A DNA stretch of 64,000 nucleotides from an uncultured Sphingomonadaceae bacterium. GTDB lineage: Bacteria; Pseudomonadota; Alphaproteobacteria; Sphingomonadales; Sphingomonadaceae. A program made the translations under genes and the position numbers. Each line of letters opens with the position of its first letter. Positions within the stretch are counted from its first letter, which is position 1. Location: the NCBI GenBank assembly GCA_947501695.1, contig CANMWO010000001.1, positions 1,054,001 to 1,118,000 on the forward strand. The letters are read 5' to 3'. Shown here one piece after another: positions 54,223-63,440 of this stretch. The notes under the pieces are model-generated. The model made no database searches and had not been told where the DNA came from. It worked only from the letters and a program-made list of their open reading frames with translations.

Positions 54223-54509
54223 CCGGTCCGATATTCTTTATCGCTTTACTTGTTATCGTAGTTGCCTTGCCGGCTTTTGCAGGTTGGAAATTCAAGCGGA
54301 AATCGGATCAATTTGTCCGTATGGCCAGTACGATACTGGCAGGACAAGTCATCCTGACGCCTGGAATATTATGGCTCGCCTATTCCGAAGATCGCAATTT
54401 TGGTGATAATCCGCTGAAAGCTGTAATCATATATGCTGCCATGGGTTTGATGATTTCCATTATGACTTTTGTGATCATGGAGATCCGGAAAACGAGTCAG
54501 GATAAATGA
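54219..54509 (+). CDS. hypothetical membrane protein
   Basis: 96 aa, three predicted TM helices (residues ~4-22, ~38-53, ~70-87). Overlaps the rimM stop by 4 bases (ATGA), so it is translationally coupled to it. No family recognised; sits inside the conserved rimM-trmD interval. Confidence 0.75.
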   Translation: MTGPIFFIALLVIVVALPAFAGWKFKRKSDQFVRMASTILAGQVILTPGILWLAYSEDRNFGDNPLKAVIIYAAMGLMISIMTFVIMEIRKTSQDK

Positions 54510-54534
54510 TTATTAAGGCTGAGTTTTTGGAGCG

Positions 54535-54885
54535 ATGACCTACATCTATCTCGAAGATATTTTAATAGCCTCATTCGCTGTTGTAAACTCGCTACTAATT
54601 GCATCCGGGACCGCCGCATGGATAAACCTAAAGTACACAGACAAATCCAGCATATTTATCAAATTAGTGGCGAGTTGCTTTGGGATAATTCCTTACATCG
54701 GATTATTCCTTATTGAGCTAGCGGATCTTCAACAATGCCTAACAAGTGGCGGTGTGAACTCTCATTCTTTCTGCGCTTTCCCAGTTGGTACACTTAGGTG
54801 GAAAGTTGTGATTTTCGCTATTCCAATTGGATTCCCGATGGCATGGATAATGGCGCACTTGGCTCTGAGGCACCAAAACAAATGA
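54535..54885 (+). CDS. hypothetical membrane protein, atypical composition
   Basis: 116 aa, three TM helices (residues ~8-30, ~42-62, ~92-112) and two Cys in the loop ([18 protein letters not shown]). Codon use is richer in ATA/CTA/AAT than its neighbours, hinting at later insertion. Its stop overlaps the trmD ATG by 4 bases. No clear ribosome site. Confidence 0.65.
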   Translation: MTYIYLEDILIASFAVVNSLLIASGTAAWINLKYTDKSSIFIKLVASCFGIIPYIGLFLIELADLQQCLTSGGVNSHSFCAFPVGTLRWKVVIFAIPIGFPMAWIMAHLALRHQNK

Positions 54886-55628
54886 CCTTTTCAGCCCAAA
54901 TCCTCACCCTCTACCCGGATATGTTCCCAGGGCCGCTTGGTGCGTCGCTGGCGGGCAGGGCGCTCGAAGAAGGCAAATGGTCCTGCAATGCTATTCAGAT
55001 GCGCGACTTCGCAACAGACAAGCATAAATCCGTCGATGACACGCCTGCAGGCGGAGGCGCTGGCATGGTTTTGCGCGCTGACGTCATGGCGTCAGCAGTC
55101 GATCATGCTCTGGAACAGCAACCAGACGCGCCTATCCTAGCGATGACACCGCGCGGAAAACCGCTGACACAGGCGCGTGTGCGGGATATTTCCGCTGGTC
55201 CGGGCGTCACGATTCTCTGCGGTCGTTTCGAAGGATTTGACGAACGGATTTTCGACGCACGGCCGATTGAACAAGTCTCCATTGGCGATTATATTCTCTC
55301 TGGCGGAGAAATGGGCGCTTTGGTGCTTTTAGACGCTTGCATTCGCCTGCTTCCCGGGGTAATGGGCGCGTCTTCTAGCGGAGATGACGAGAGTTTCGAA
55401 ACCGGACTTTTGGAATATCCGCAGTTTACCCGACCTCAGAAATGGGAAGGGCGTATTATCCCTGAAGTCTTGCGATCGGGGGATCATGCGAAAATAGCTG
55501 CTTGGCGGAAACAAAGGGCAGAGGAAGATACACGGCTAAGGCGGCCCGATTTATGGGAGCATCACAGGGATGCTCCGGATCAGTCGCCCTCTGGTGCGCA
55601 AGGACAGAAAAAGGAAGATCGGTCATGA
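54882..55628 (+). CDS. trmD: tRNA (guanine37-N1)-methyltransferase
   Basis: 248 aa from ATG 54882, since upstream codons overlap the preceding gene. SPOUT knot motifs: [38 protein letters not shown], the SAM-binding [13 protein letters not shown] and [20 protein letters not shown], and LEYPQFTRP. The m1G37 it makes prevents +1 frameshifting. Confidence 0.96.
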   Translation: MTFSAQILTLYPDMFPGPLGASLAGRALEEGKWSCNAIQMRDFATDKHKSVDDTPAGGGAGMVLRADVMASAVDHALEQQPDAPILAMTPRGKPLTQARVRDISAGPGVTILCGRFEGFDERIFDARPIEQVSIGDYILSGGEMGALVLLDACIRLLPGVMGASSSGDDESFETGLLEYPQFTRPQKWEGRIIPEVLRSGDHAKIAAWRKQRAEEDTRLRRPDLWEHHRDAPDQSPSGAQGQKKEDRS

Positions 55629-56014
55629 ACCTGATCCAGACACTTGAGAAAGAAGCTGTAGAAGCATTTGCAGCCTCTAAAGAAATACCGGAATTTCGCG
55701 CAGGCGATACTCTGAAAATCGGTGTTCGCGTCGTCGAAGGCGAGCGCGTTCGTACCCAGAATTTTGAAGGTGTGTGCATCGCACGTACCAATCGCGGCAT
55801 GGGCTCCAACTTCACCGTAAGAAAGATTTCTTTTGGCGAAGGCGTTGAGCGTGTGTTCCCGCTTTACTCACCGAATATTGAATCGATCACGGTGGTTCGT
55901 CGCGGTGTCGTTCGTCGTGCGAAACTTTACTATCTGCGCGGCCGTACAGGTAAACGGGCTCGTATTGCGGAACGCCGCTTGAACCAGCCTGCCAAAGGCG
56001 CTGAAGCGAAATAG
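55625..56014 (+). CDS. rplS: ribosomal protein bL19
   Basis: 129 aa from ATG 55625 (AAGGAAG before it; overlaps the trmD stop). Signature [26 protein letters not shown] and the basic C-terminus [18 protein letters not shown]. End of the rpsP operon, followed by a terminator. Confidence 0.97.
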   Translation: MNLIQTLEKEAVEAFAASKEIPEFRAGDTLKIGVRVVEGERVRTQNFEGVCIARTNRGMGSNFTVRKISFGEGVERVFPLYSPNIESITVVRRGVVRRAKLYYLRGRTGKRARIAERRLNQPAKGAEAK

Positions 56015-56038
56015 GATTAGCTTCATAACAAATTCAGG

Positions 56039-56074
56039 CAGCCGGTTCTCCCCACAAGGATAACCGGCTGTTTT
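56039..56074 (+). terminator. terminator after rplS
   Basis: CAGCCGGTT / AACCGGCTG stem (9 bp), loop of 14 bases, then TTTT. Confidence 0.85.
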
Positions 56075-56098
56075 CATATTCAGCACAGGAAAAGTTTC

Positions 56099-57124
56099 AT
56101 GGGTTACAAAGTTGCAGTTGTTGGCGCGACCGGAAATGTCGGGCGCGAAATGCTGACCATCCTTGCCGAGCGCGAATTTCCAATAGATGAGATCGCAGCT
56201 GTGGCTTCTTCGCGGTCGCATGGGACCGAAGTCGAGCTGGGCGATACCGGCAAGATGCTGAAGGTTCAGAATATCGAACATTTCGATTTCGCCGGATGGG
56301 ACATGGCGCTTTTCGCAGCTGGTTCCGGCCCGACCAAGGAATATGCGCCTAAAGCCGCCGCTGCTGGCTGCGTAGTGATCGATAACAGCTCGCTTTACCG
56401 GATGGACCCCGATGTGCCGTTGATCGTTCCTGAAGTGAACCCGGATGCGATTGCAGGTTATAAAGCCCGCAATATCATCGCCAATCCCAATTGCTCGACT
56501 GCGCAGATGGTCGTGGCGCTAAAGCCGCTGCATGATGCTGCGACAATCAAGCGGGTTGTCGTATCGACTTATCAATCAGTTTCCGGTGCCGGTAAGAGCG
56601 GTATGGACGAGCTGTTCGAACAATCTCGCGCAATCTTCGTCGGTGATCCCAAGGAAAATCAGGTCTTTACCAAGCAGATTGCTTTCAACGTGATCCCGCA
56701 TATTGATGTTTTCCTCGACGATGGCTCGACCAAGGAAGAGTGGAAAATGGTCGTTGAGACCAAGAAAATACTCGATCCCAAAATCAAGCTTACGGCCACT
56801 TGCGTACGCGTGCCCGTCTTTGTTGGTCATAGCGAAGCCATCCACATCGAATTCGAGAATGAGATTTCTGCCAAGAAAGCACAGGAAATCCTTCGCGAAG
56901 CTCCGGGCATCATGCTCGTCGATAAGCGTGAAGATGGTGGCTACACCACGCCAGTGGAGAGCGCCGGCGACAGCGCAACCTACGTTAGCCGCGTCCGCGA
57001 AGACCCGACGGTTGAAAACGGCCTGATCATCTGGTGCGTGTCGGACAACCTGCGCAAAGGCGCGGCGCTCAACGCGGTGCAGATTGCGGAATTGCTGGGG
57101 CGGAAGCATTTGCAAAAGGGGTGA
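56099..57124 (+). CDS. asd: aspartate-semialdehyde dehydrogenase
   Basis: 341 aa. NADPH-dependent reduction of aspartyl phosphate, feeding lysine/DAP, methionine and threonine synthesis. Rossmann motif VVGATGNVGREML, catalytic Cys in NPNCSTAQMV and the substrate-binding SVSGAGKSGMDEL. AGGAAA ribosome site. With dapF, supplies meso-DAP for the wall. Confidence 0.96.
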   Translation: MGYKVAVVGATGNVGREMLTILAEREFPIDEIAAVASSRSHGTEVELGDTGKMLKVQNIEHFDFAGWDMALFAAGSGPTKEYAPKAAAAGCVVIDNSSLYRMDPDVPLIVPEVNPDAIAGYKARNIIANPNCSTAQMVVALKPLHDAATIKRVVVSTYQSVSGAGKSGMDELFEQSRAIFVGDPKENQVFTKQIAFNVIPHIDVFLDDGSTKEEWKMVVETKKILDPKIKLTATCVRVPVFVGHSEAIHIEFENEISAKKAQEILREAPGIMLVDKREDGGYTTPVESAGDSATYVSRVREDPTVENGLIIWCVSDNLRKGAALNAVQIAELLGRKHLQKG

Positions 57125-57209
57125 GCCAACGGATAAACTCCATTGGTCGCACCCATATTGAAAATGTAACAAAACTTCTTCAACCGCAGGGTGAGTGAAG
57201 GAGTTTACT

Positions 57210-58202
57210 ATGTTTGATGCGTTTATGACGTTGATCCGTGGCAGTTGCCTTTTTGTCCTCGCCTTTCACTTTTCCCAGCCCCTTCACGCGACGAATATCT
57301 CAAAACCCGTTTCCGAAGATTGGATATTCATCGGCGGCGATAATCCCGTGGATCATCTTGATTTGTTGAAGCGCTCCGATATTGCAGGCGTACAAGTCAT
57401 TCATAGCTGGAAGTCGCTCGAACCTGAAAAGGATCGCTATGATTTTTCCCGCATTGATCGCGATTTGGCGCTGCTCGAACCATTGGGCAAAAAGCTATTC
57501 CTGCAAATACAGGATCGCTTCTTCTTTCCAACCCATCGCCATATTCCCGATTATGTCTTGGCTGACCCCATATATAGCGGCGGCCTTGTGAGGCAGGATG
57601 ACAATGCTGGCGAAGGTAAAGAAAAGGGCTCTGGCTGGGTGACTATCCAGTGGGATCCTGATGTACGGGCGCGATTCCAGAAACTTCTAATGGCACTCGG
57701 TAAGAAATATGATGGCAAGGTTTTTGGGATTAATCTGCCGGAAACGGCGATTGAGGTGCAGGACAATCCGGATAATCAGGACTTTACCTGCGATTCCTAT
57801 TTCGATGCTGAAATAGAAAACCTCGGGATCGCCAAACAAGCATTCCCAACATCCCATGTCGTACAATATGTCAATTTCTGGCCATGTGAGTGGAATAATG
57901 ATCGCAAATATATGGAACGCACTTTTGAATTTGCCAAAAAGAACGGCATTGGATTGGGCGGTCCAGATATCGTTCCCTATCGCCGCGGTCAGATGAAAAA
58001 CTCTTATCCGTTTCTCAATAAATATCAGGACGATCTACCTTTAATCGCTATGGCGGTACAAGGCCCGACGCTTACCTATACCAACCCCAAAACCGGCAAT
58101 AAATTTACCCGCGCGGAGTTTCAGGACTATGCGGCGGACTATCTTGGTGTCGATATCATTTTCTGGACGGTGGAATCGTCTTGGCTGAAGGAAAAGCGTT
58201 AA
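57210..58202 (+). CDS. exported TIM-barrel (glycosidase-like) protein
   Basis: 330 aa from ATG 57210, which has AAGGAG 6 bases before (GTG 57195 rejected). Signal peptide ends near PLHA-TNIS. The pattern GVQVIHSWKSLEPEKDRYDFSRIDRDLALLEPLGKKLFLQIQ is typical of clan-A glycoside hydrolases (GH42/GH5-like). Candidate catalytic Glu residues are in GINLPETAIE and FWTVESSW. Family and substrate not determined. Confidence 0.72.
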   Translation: MFDAFMTLIRGSCLFVLAFHFSQPLHATNISKPVSEDWIFIGGDNPVDHLDLLKRSDIAGVQVIHSWKSLEPEKDRYDFSRIDRDLALLEPLGKKLFLQIQDRFFFPTHRHIPDYVLADPIYSGGLVRQDDNAGEGKEKGSGWVTIQWDPDVRARFQKLLMALGKKYDGKVFGINLPETAIEVQDNPDNQDFTCDSYFDAEIENLGIAKQAFPTSHVVQYVNFWPCEWNNDRKYMERTFEFAKKNGIGLGGPDIVPYRRGQMKNSYPFLNKYQDDLPLIAMAVQGPTLTYTNPKTGNKFTRAEFQDYAADYLGVDIIFWTVESSWLKEKR

Positions 58203-58276
58203 ACTGTTCTTGGCTTGCTATCCGTAATCCTGCCAACCATAAGAACGTCAAATAGGCGCAATATGGAGATTGGATT

Positions 58277-58924
58277 ATGACATTGCAGGCAGACGTATAT
58301 TGGTCGTTCCGATCCCCTTATAGTTATCTCGCTACGCGTCGATATGTCGCGCTGACACAGGAATATGATCTTCAGATCAATCAGCGCTTTGTTTATCCGC
58401 TGGCGATACGGGAACCTGATTTCTTCGAGAAAAACCATCCCAATTGGCTGGGCTATGTGTTCAAGGATATCTTCCGGGTGGCGCAGTTTATGGATATTCC
58501 CATGGCGCCGCCTAATCCCGATCCGATTGTGCAGGATATTGCAACCCGCAAAATTTCCGATGATCAACCGCATATCTTTCTGCTGACCCGTATGGGGCAG
58601 GCGGCGGCGCGGCGCGGAAAAGGACTGGAATTTGCTGACGAAGTGTCGCGCCTGATCTGGGGCGGTGTACAGGGCTGGAATGAAGGCGATCATCTGGAGC
58701 AGGCGGCTAAGCGTGCCGGATTGGATCTGGCGGAAATCAAAACAGAAGCAGAGGCACAGCCTGAGCAACTGGATGAAGAAGTAGCAGGCAACCAGAAAGC
58801 CTTGGAAGCCTCCGGTCATTGGGGTGTCCCGACTTTGGTGTTTGAGGGCGAACCATTTTTTGGACAGGATCGGATTGATCTGGCTGTGTGGCGGATGAAG
58901 CAAAAGGGCTTGGTGAAACGCTAG
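58277..58924 (+). CDS. 2-hydroxychromene-2-carboxylate isomerase-like (DsbA fold)
   Basis: 215 aa thioredoxin-fold protein of the HCCA isomerase/kappa-GST group: YWSFRSPYSYLATRR at the N-terminus with the catalytic Ser, and GHWGVPTLVFEGEPFFGQDRIDLAVW at the C-terminus. HCCA isomerases use glutathione in naphthalene-type degradation; no such pathway is adjacent, so it is a general GST-like enzyme until shown otherwise. Confidence 0.9.
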   Translation: MTLQADVYWSFRSPYSYLATRRYVALTQEYDLQINQRFVYPLAIREPDFFEKNHPNWLGYVFKDIFRVAQFMDIPMAPPNPDPIVQDIATRKISDDQPHIFLLTRMGQAAARRGKGLEFADEVSRLIWGGVQGWNEGDHLEQAAKRAGLDLAEIKTEAEAQPEQLDEEVAGNQKALEASGHWGVPTLVFEGEPFFGQDRIDLAVWRMKQKGLVKR

Positions 58925-59111
58925 AATATTAGGGTTTCCTACATTTGATGCAGGCGCTAGGTTTCGGCTATGTCGATGTGACAATCATTCACACTTTACA
59001 TGGCTGTATCAATTCCAACAGCTTAAGCAAGAAACGACAGAATTTAAGGCTTCCTTGGTGTGAAGTTAGTGAAGTTAGGAATTGGTTAGATCGCTAATGG
59101 AGGAGGGCTGC

Positions 59112-59555
59112 ATGAGTGAAACTTTTACTGGCGGCTGCCAATGTGGCGCCGTGCGCTACACATTTAGCGGCCCTGTTCCTCCTGCCTACGCTTGTCATTG
59201 CGGAGAGTGCAAGAAACAGAGCGCAAGCGCCTTTTCCATGTCGATTCCCTTTGCCTTTCAAGATTTAACCGTGACCGGAACGCCAACGCATTTCGAAACA
59301 ATCGCGCATAGCGGAAAGCGAAAATATAACTATTTCTGTGGAGATTGTGGCACACGGCTTTGGCACAGCGGGACGAACCCACCGACTGCCATCACTTTGA
59401 AGGTCGGAACATTGGATCACGCTATGGATATTGCACCGGTCGGGCATTTATGGATATCGAAAAAGCAAGCCGGCATCACGCTCGATCCGGCGAGCGATCA
59501 ACATCAGACACAGCCGGACGATGTGTTCGCTTGGCGCAATAATTTGGGACAGTAA
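59112..59555 (+). CDS. GFA-family zinc protein
   Basis: 147 aa from ATG 59112 (GGAGGAGG before it). GFA/Mss4-like zinc fold: Cys ligands in GGCQCGAVRY, CHCGECKK and FCGDCGTRLW. Named after glutathione-dependent formaldehyde-activating enzyme, but most members have unknown function. Confidence 0.9.
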   Translation: MSETFTGGCQCGAVRYTFSGPVPPAYACHCGECKKQSASAFSMSIPFAFQDLTVTGTPTHFETIAHSGKRKYNYFCGDCGTRLWHSGTNPPTAITLKVGTLDHAMDIAPVGHLWISKKQAGITLDPASDQHQTQPDDVFAWRNNLGQ

Positions 59556-59557
59556 TA

Positions 59558-60310
59558 ATGGAAGTAACGACTTGGGATTTGACATCCTTTGATGGTGTGA
59601 AGCTGAAAATTCACGAAATGGGAGAAGGACAAGCGGTGATCCTGCTCCATGGCCTGTTCTCCAATGCTGAAACCAATTGGATAAAATTCGGTCACGCTAC
59701 AACCTTGGCCAATGCGGGCTATCGCGTGATAATGCCAGACCTGCGCGCCCATGGAGAGAGCGAGGCCCCACATGATGCGTCCGCTTATCCGCAGGACGTG
59801 TTGATCAAGGACGCCTTGGCACTTATCGACCATCTGGATCTGCAGAGCTATGATCTTGCTGGATTTTCGCTGGGCGCACGGACGACGGCCAAATTACTCA
59901 CCGCTGATATAGCACCTGGAAAAGCGATCCTTGCAGGCATGGGACTGGAAGGTTTGGCAGGTTGGGACCGGCGTCAGGGCTTTTTCCTGAAAGCTATAGA
60001 GTTACGCGATACGGCGAAACGTGGAGAACCACATTGGATGGCGATTCAGTTTATGAAGAGTCAGAAGATTGACACGGTTGCTGCTGCGCATTTGCTGAAA
60101 ACTTTTTCCGATATGGAACCGGAAGCCATAGAAACAATCACAACGCGGACATTAGTTCTGTGCGGATCAGATGATCGTGACAATGGCGATCCGGTAGCGC
60201 TTGCAGAACTGTTACCGGACGGTCATCATGTGGCAGTACCGGGAACTCATATGAGCAGCGTTACGAAACCCGAGATGGGGCAAGAAATGCTACGTTTTCT
60301 GAACGCTTAA
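59558..60310 (+). CDS. alpha/beta hydrolase
   Basis: 250 aa. VILLHGLFSNAE (oxyanion region), nucleophile elbow GFSLGARTT (Ser), acidic residue near LVLCGSDDRDNG, and His in PGTHMSS. Cytoplasmic, two bases after the GFA gene and 14 before the membrane protein, so the three form a unit. Substrate unknown. Confidence 0.9.
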   Translation: MEVTTWDLTSFDGVKLKIHEMGEGQAVILLHGLFSNAETNWIKFGHATTLANAGYRVIMPDLRAHGESEAPHDASAYPQDVLIKDALALIDHLDLQSYDLAGFSLGARTTAKLLTADIAPGKAILAGMGLEGLAGWDRRQGFFLKAIELRDTAKRGEPHWMAIQFMKSQKIDTVAAAHLLKTFSDMEPEAIETITTRTLVLCGSDDRDNGDPVALAELLPDGHHVAVPGTHMSSVTKPEMGQEMLRFLNA

Positions 60311-60324
60311 TAAGGGGAAGGTTG

Positions 60325-60852
60325 ATGCCTAATTACATAAGTTGGCGCAATTTTTGGATATTTTGGCTGTGCGGTCTAGGCCTTTTCCTTTTCAATGTAG
60401 CAACCAGCGGACCGCTAATGACAGATGTCGCGCCGACTGGAATATTGGATCATCAAAGCGCAGGAACGGCCGAACGGGTCGACGCTATTCAGCAAAGTTG
60501 GGCAGCGGCAGGACAGATGAACTATGCCAAATGGTCGATGATCACCGACCTCGTCTTTATCGGACTCTATTCGATCGGAGGCATATTGGGTGGACGGCTG
60601 ATTTGGCAGGAGGCGCGTTCTCCATCGCTCAAGAAACTCGGACTCTTCATGGTCCTGATCTACTTTCTATTCGGGCTATTCGACTATATTGAAACGATCA
60701 GTCAAATCACGCAAGTGTTGCAGAATGAGGGCAGCGATATGTTGGCTGGAATAGCCGCAATTGCGCGGCCACCCAAAATACTAACCTGGATCATCGGGAC
60801 TGTGGGGATAATCGTCGCATTGATTTGGCGCAGCCGCGAAAGACGCGCTTGA
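60325..60852 (+). CDS. hypothetical membrane protein
   Basis: 175 aa from ATG 60325 with AAGGGGAAGG upstream. Four TM helices: NFWIFWLCGLGLFLFNVA, a pair around residues 70-120, and ILTWIIGTVGIIVALIW at the C-terminus. No family recognised. Third gene of the GFA-hydrolase unit. Confidence 0.75.
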   Translation: MPNYISWRNFWIFWLCGLGLFLFNVATSGPLMTDVAPTGILDHQSAGTAERVDAIQQSWAAAGQMNYAKWSMITDLVFIGLYSIGGILGGRLIWQEARSPSLKKLGLFMVLIYFLFGLFDYIETISQITQVLQNEGSDMLAGIAAIARPPKILTWIIGTVGIIVALIWRSRERRA

Positions 60853-60905
60853 CGGCCACGCAATAAAGTTTCAATTCATACTAAAATATAACAGAGGATA
60901 GACTT

Positions 60906-62756
60906 ATGAAAATAGCTGGGAAAACCACTGCTTCGATCATTGCTCTTGCCGCGATCGCGCTCAGCACCCCTGCTCATGCGAAACATCATGAAGGTGATGA
61001 AATGCAGGACAAGGCCAATCCTACGGCCGAAGATGCGAAGATGTTTATCGATAAAACCGAAAAAGAAATGTTCGATTTTTCGGTCGATGCGGGACGGATC
61101 TATTGGATTAATGCCACTTACATCAACGAGGACACGGATGCTCTGGCCGCAAAGGTCGGTGCCGAAGGGACCACGATGTCCGTACAGGCTGCCATTGATG
61201 CTGCCAAATATAAGGATGTGCAGGGTCTGGATGCAGTGACAACGCGCAAGCTTGATAAACTGCGCGGTGGTATCGTGCTTCCGGCACCGACCACAGAGGG
61301 CGCGTCGACAGAATTAAACACCATCGCGACAAAGCTCAACTCTGCCTATGGCAAAGGCAAGGGGATGTTGAACGGCAAAGAGATAAACGGCTCCGACATT
61401 GAAGCCGCCATGGGCACAAACCGAAACCCGGATGAATTGTCTGAAATGTGGGCAAGCTGGCACAGCAATGTCGGCGGGCCGATGAAAGATGATTATGCCC
61501 GGATGGTCGAAATCGCCAACGAAGGGGCGAAAGAATTGGGCTTTGCCGATGTCGGCGCAATGTGGCGCTCTGGCTATGATATGCCTGCCGATGATTTTGC
61601 CAAGCTGACTGACAAACTCTGGGGTCAGGTAAAGCCGCTGTATGACGAATTGCATTGCTATACGCGGGATAAGCTCAACGAGAAATATGGCGATGACGTA
61701 CAGGCCAAGACGGGCCCTATTCGTGCTGATTTGCTCGGCAACATGTGGGCACAGGAATGGGGTAATATCTATGAAATCGTAGCGCCCGAAGGGGCAGGCG
61801 ATATTGGTTTTGATACCACTGAATTGCTGACCTCCAAAGGCTATGATGCGATGAAGATGGTCAAGGCCGGAGAGCAGTTTTTCTCCTCCCTCGGCTTCGA
61901 ACCACTGCCTGACACGTTCTACACCAGGTCACAATTTACCAAGCCCGCAGACCGCGAAGTGGTTTGTCATGCCAGTGCCTGGGATATCGACAATGTCGAC
62001 GATATCCGCATCAAAATGTGCATCAAGGTCAATGGCGATGATTTTGTAACCATCCACCATGAACTGGGTCACAATTATTATCAGCGTGCCTATAACAAGC
62101 AGAGCTATCTTCATCTCGACGGCGCCAATGATGGTTTCCATGAAGCCATTGGTGATATGATCGCGCTGTCGATCACACCGGAATATATGGTGCAGGTCGG
62201 TTTGCTGGACGCGGACAAAGTGCCAAGCGCAGATAAGGATGTCGGCCTGTTGCTGCGTCAGGCGATGGACAAGGTTGCGTTCCTGCCCTTTGGCTTGCTG
62301 GTCGACAAATGGCGCTGGCAAGTTTTTTCCGGTGATATCACGCCAGAGCAATATACACCCGCCTGGCATGACCTGAAATTGCAATATCAAGGTATCACGC
62401 CGCCGGTTGATCGGCCCGCCGAAGCTTTTGACCCAGGCGCAAAATATCATATCCCGGGCAATACACCTTATTCGCGCTATTTCCTTGCGCGGATCCTGCA
62501 ATTCCAATTCTACAAAGCCGCCTGCGATGCCGCCGGTTGGGAAGGTCCGCTGCATCGCTGCTCGTTCTATGGAAACAAAGAAGTCGGTGCGAAGCTGAAC
62601 GCGATGCTGGAACTCGGAGCGTCCAAGCCGTGGCCCGACGCTCTGGAAGCCTTTACCGGCACGCGCGAAATGGATGGGTCAGCAATGATCAGCTATTTTG
62701 CGCCGTTGATGGATTGGTTGAAGGAAGAGAATAAAGGCAAATCCTGCGGATGGTAG
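60906..62756 (+). CDS. M2-family peptidyl-dipeptidase (ACE-like)
   Basis: 616 aa with a signal peptide ending at AHA-KHHEG, so periplasmic or secreted. Zinc site His385-Glu386-x-x-His389 in IHHELGHNYY, third ligand Glu in DGFHEAIGDMIALS. The layout DETxxxWxxW (DELSEMWASWHSNVG) and chloride/substrate regions match angiotensin-converting-enzyme homologues, which remove C-terminal dipeptides. A terminator follows. Confidence 0.94.
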   Translation: MKIAGKTTASIIALAAIALSTPAHAKHHEGDEMQDKANPTAEDAKMFIDKTEKEMFDFSVDAGRIYWINATYINEDTDALAAKVGAEGTTMSVQAAIDAAKYKDVQGLDAVTTRKLDKLRGGIVLPAPTTEGASTELNTIATKLNSAYGKGKGMLNGKEINGSDIEAAMGTNRNPDELSEMWASWHSNVGGPMKDDYARMVEIANEGAKELGFADVGAMWRSGYDMPADDFAKLTDKLWGQVKPLYDELHCYTRDKLNEKYGDDVQAKTGPIRADLLGNMWAQEWGNIYEIVAPEGAGDIGFDTTELLTSKGYDAMKMVKAGEQFFSSLGFEPLPDTFYTRSQFTKPADREVVCHASAWDIDNVDDIRIKMCIKVNGDDFVTIHHELGHNYYQRAYNKQSYLHLDGANDGFHEAIGDMIALSITPEYMVQVGLLDADKVPSADKDVGLLLRQAMDKVAFLPFGLLVDKWRWQVFSGDITPEQYTPAWHDLKLQYQGITPPVDRPAEAFDPGAKYHIPGNTPYSRYFLARILQFQFYKAACDAAGWEGPLHRCSFYGNKEVGAKLNAMLELGASKPWPDALEAFTGTREMDGSAMISYFAPLMDWLKEENKGKSCGW

Positions 62757-62762
62757 ACATTA

Positions 62763-62798
62763 AAAAACCGGCGGAAAATCAAAACTCCGCCGGTTTTT
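62763..62798. terminator. bidirectional terminator
   Basis: AAAAACCGGCGGA / TCCGCCGGTTTTT stem with a 10-base loop between the M2 peptidase and the converging peroxiredoxin gene. Confidence 0.92.
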
Positions 62799-62815
62799 AG
62801 ATTGTTTCTGCAGGC

Positions 62816-63292
62816 TTAAAGCTGGTCGAGCATATAATCGGCAGCGCTGACTTTGAAATCGCCAGGTGCTTCGACATTCAACTCTTCGACTACGCCATCA
62901 TTGATGATCATGGAGAAACGCTGACCACGGGTTCCAAGACCGAAACCGGAACCATCCATTTCAAGACCGCAAGCTTTAGCAAAGTCGCCATTGCCGTCAG
63001 CCAGCATGGTGACATCTTCTGAACCGGAATCTCTGTTCCAGGCGCCCAAAACAAATGCATCATTGACTGCGGTACAGGCGATTTCGTCAACGCCTTTGGC
63101 TTTAAGGTCGGCGGCTTTTTCAACATAGCCGGGCAAATGCTTAGCGGAGCAAGTTGGTGTGTAAGCACCGGGAACGGAGAAAAGGGCAACTTTCTTGCCA
63201 GCGAAATAATCAGAGGAGCTGACTTGCTCAGGGCCGTTATCTGTCGCTTTTACAAGGTTTACCTCGGGAATTTTATCGCCTTTGTTGATCAT
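62816..63292 (-). CDS. peroxiredoxin (Prx5 type)
   Basis: 158 aa. Peroxidatic Cys48 in VPGAYTPTCSAKHLPGY, the Prx5 signature, followed by Arg in RGQRFSMIINDGVVE. Another Cys at residue 72 (IACTAV) may resolve or be buried. Reduces H2O2 and organic peroxides with a thioredoxin or glutaredoxin donor. Divergent from yqgE. Confidence 0.94.
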   Translation of the reverse strand: MINKGDKIPEVNLVKATDNGPEQVSSSDYFAGKKVALFSVPGAYTPTCSAKHLPGYVEKAADLKAKGVDEIACTAVNDAFVLGAWNRDSGSEDVTMLADGNGDFAKACGLEMDGSGFGLGTRGQRFSMIINDGVVEELNVEAPGDFKVSAADYMLDQL

Positions 63293-63440
63293 GTTGTCGT
63301 TCCTTTTAGGGTTTTATTGGAATATCTTTATGTCCTATACATTTGTGGTGACAGGATCATGAAATTGCAAGCAATGTAATGATAATGCTAGTTTTATCGA
63401 ATTTGCGATGTGCATCAGGACATAAGGTGCTTATGTTGTC

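Noticed and set aside
63293-63440. OxyR site between peroxiredoxin and yqgE
   Set aside because: Searched by eye for ATAG-N7-CTAT type spacing; nothing convincing.
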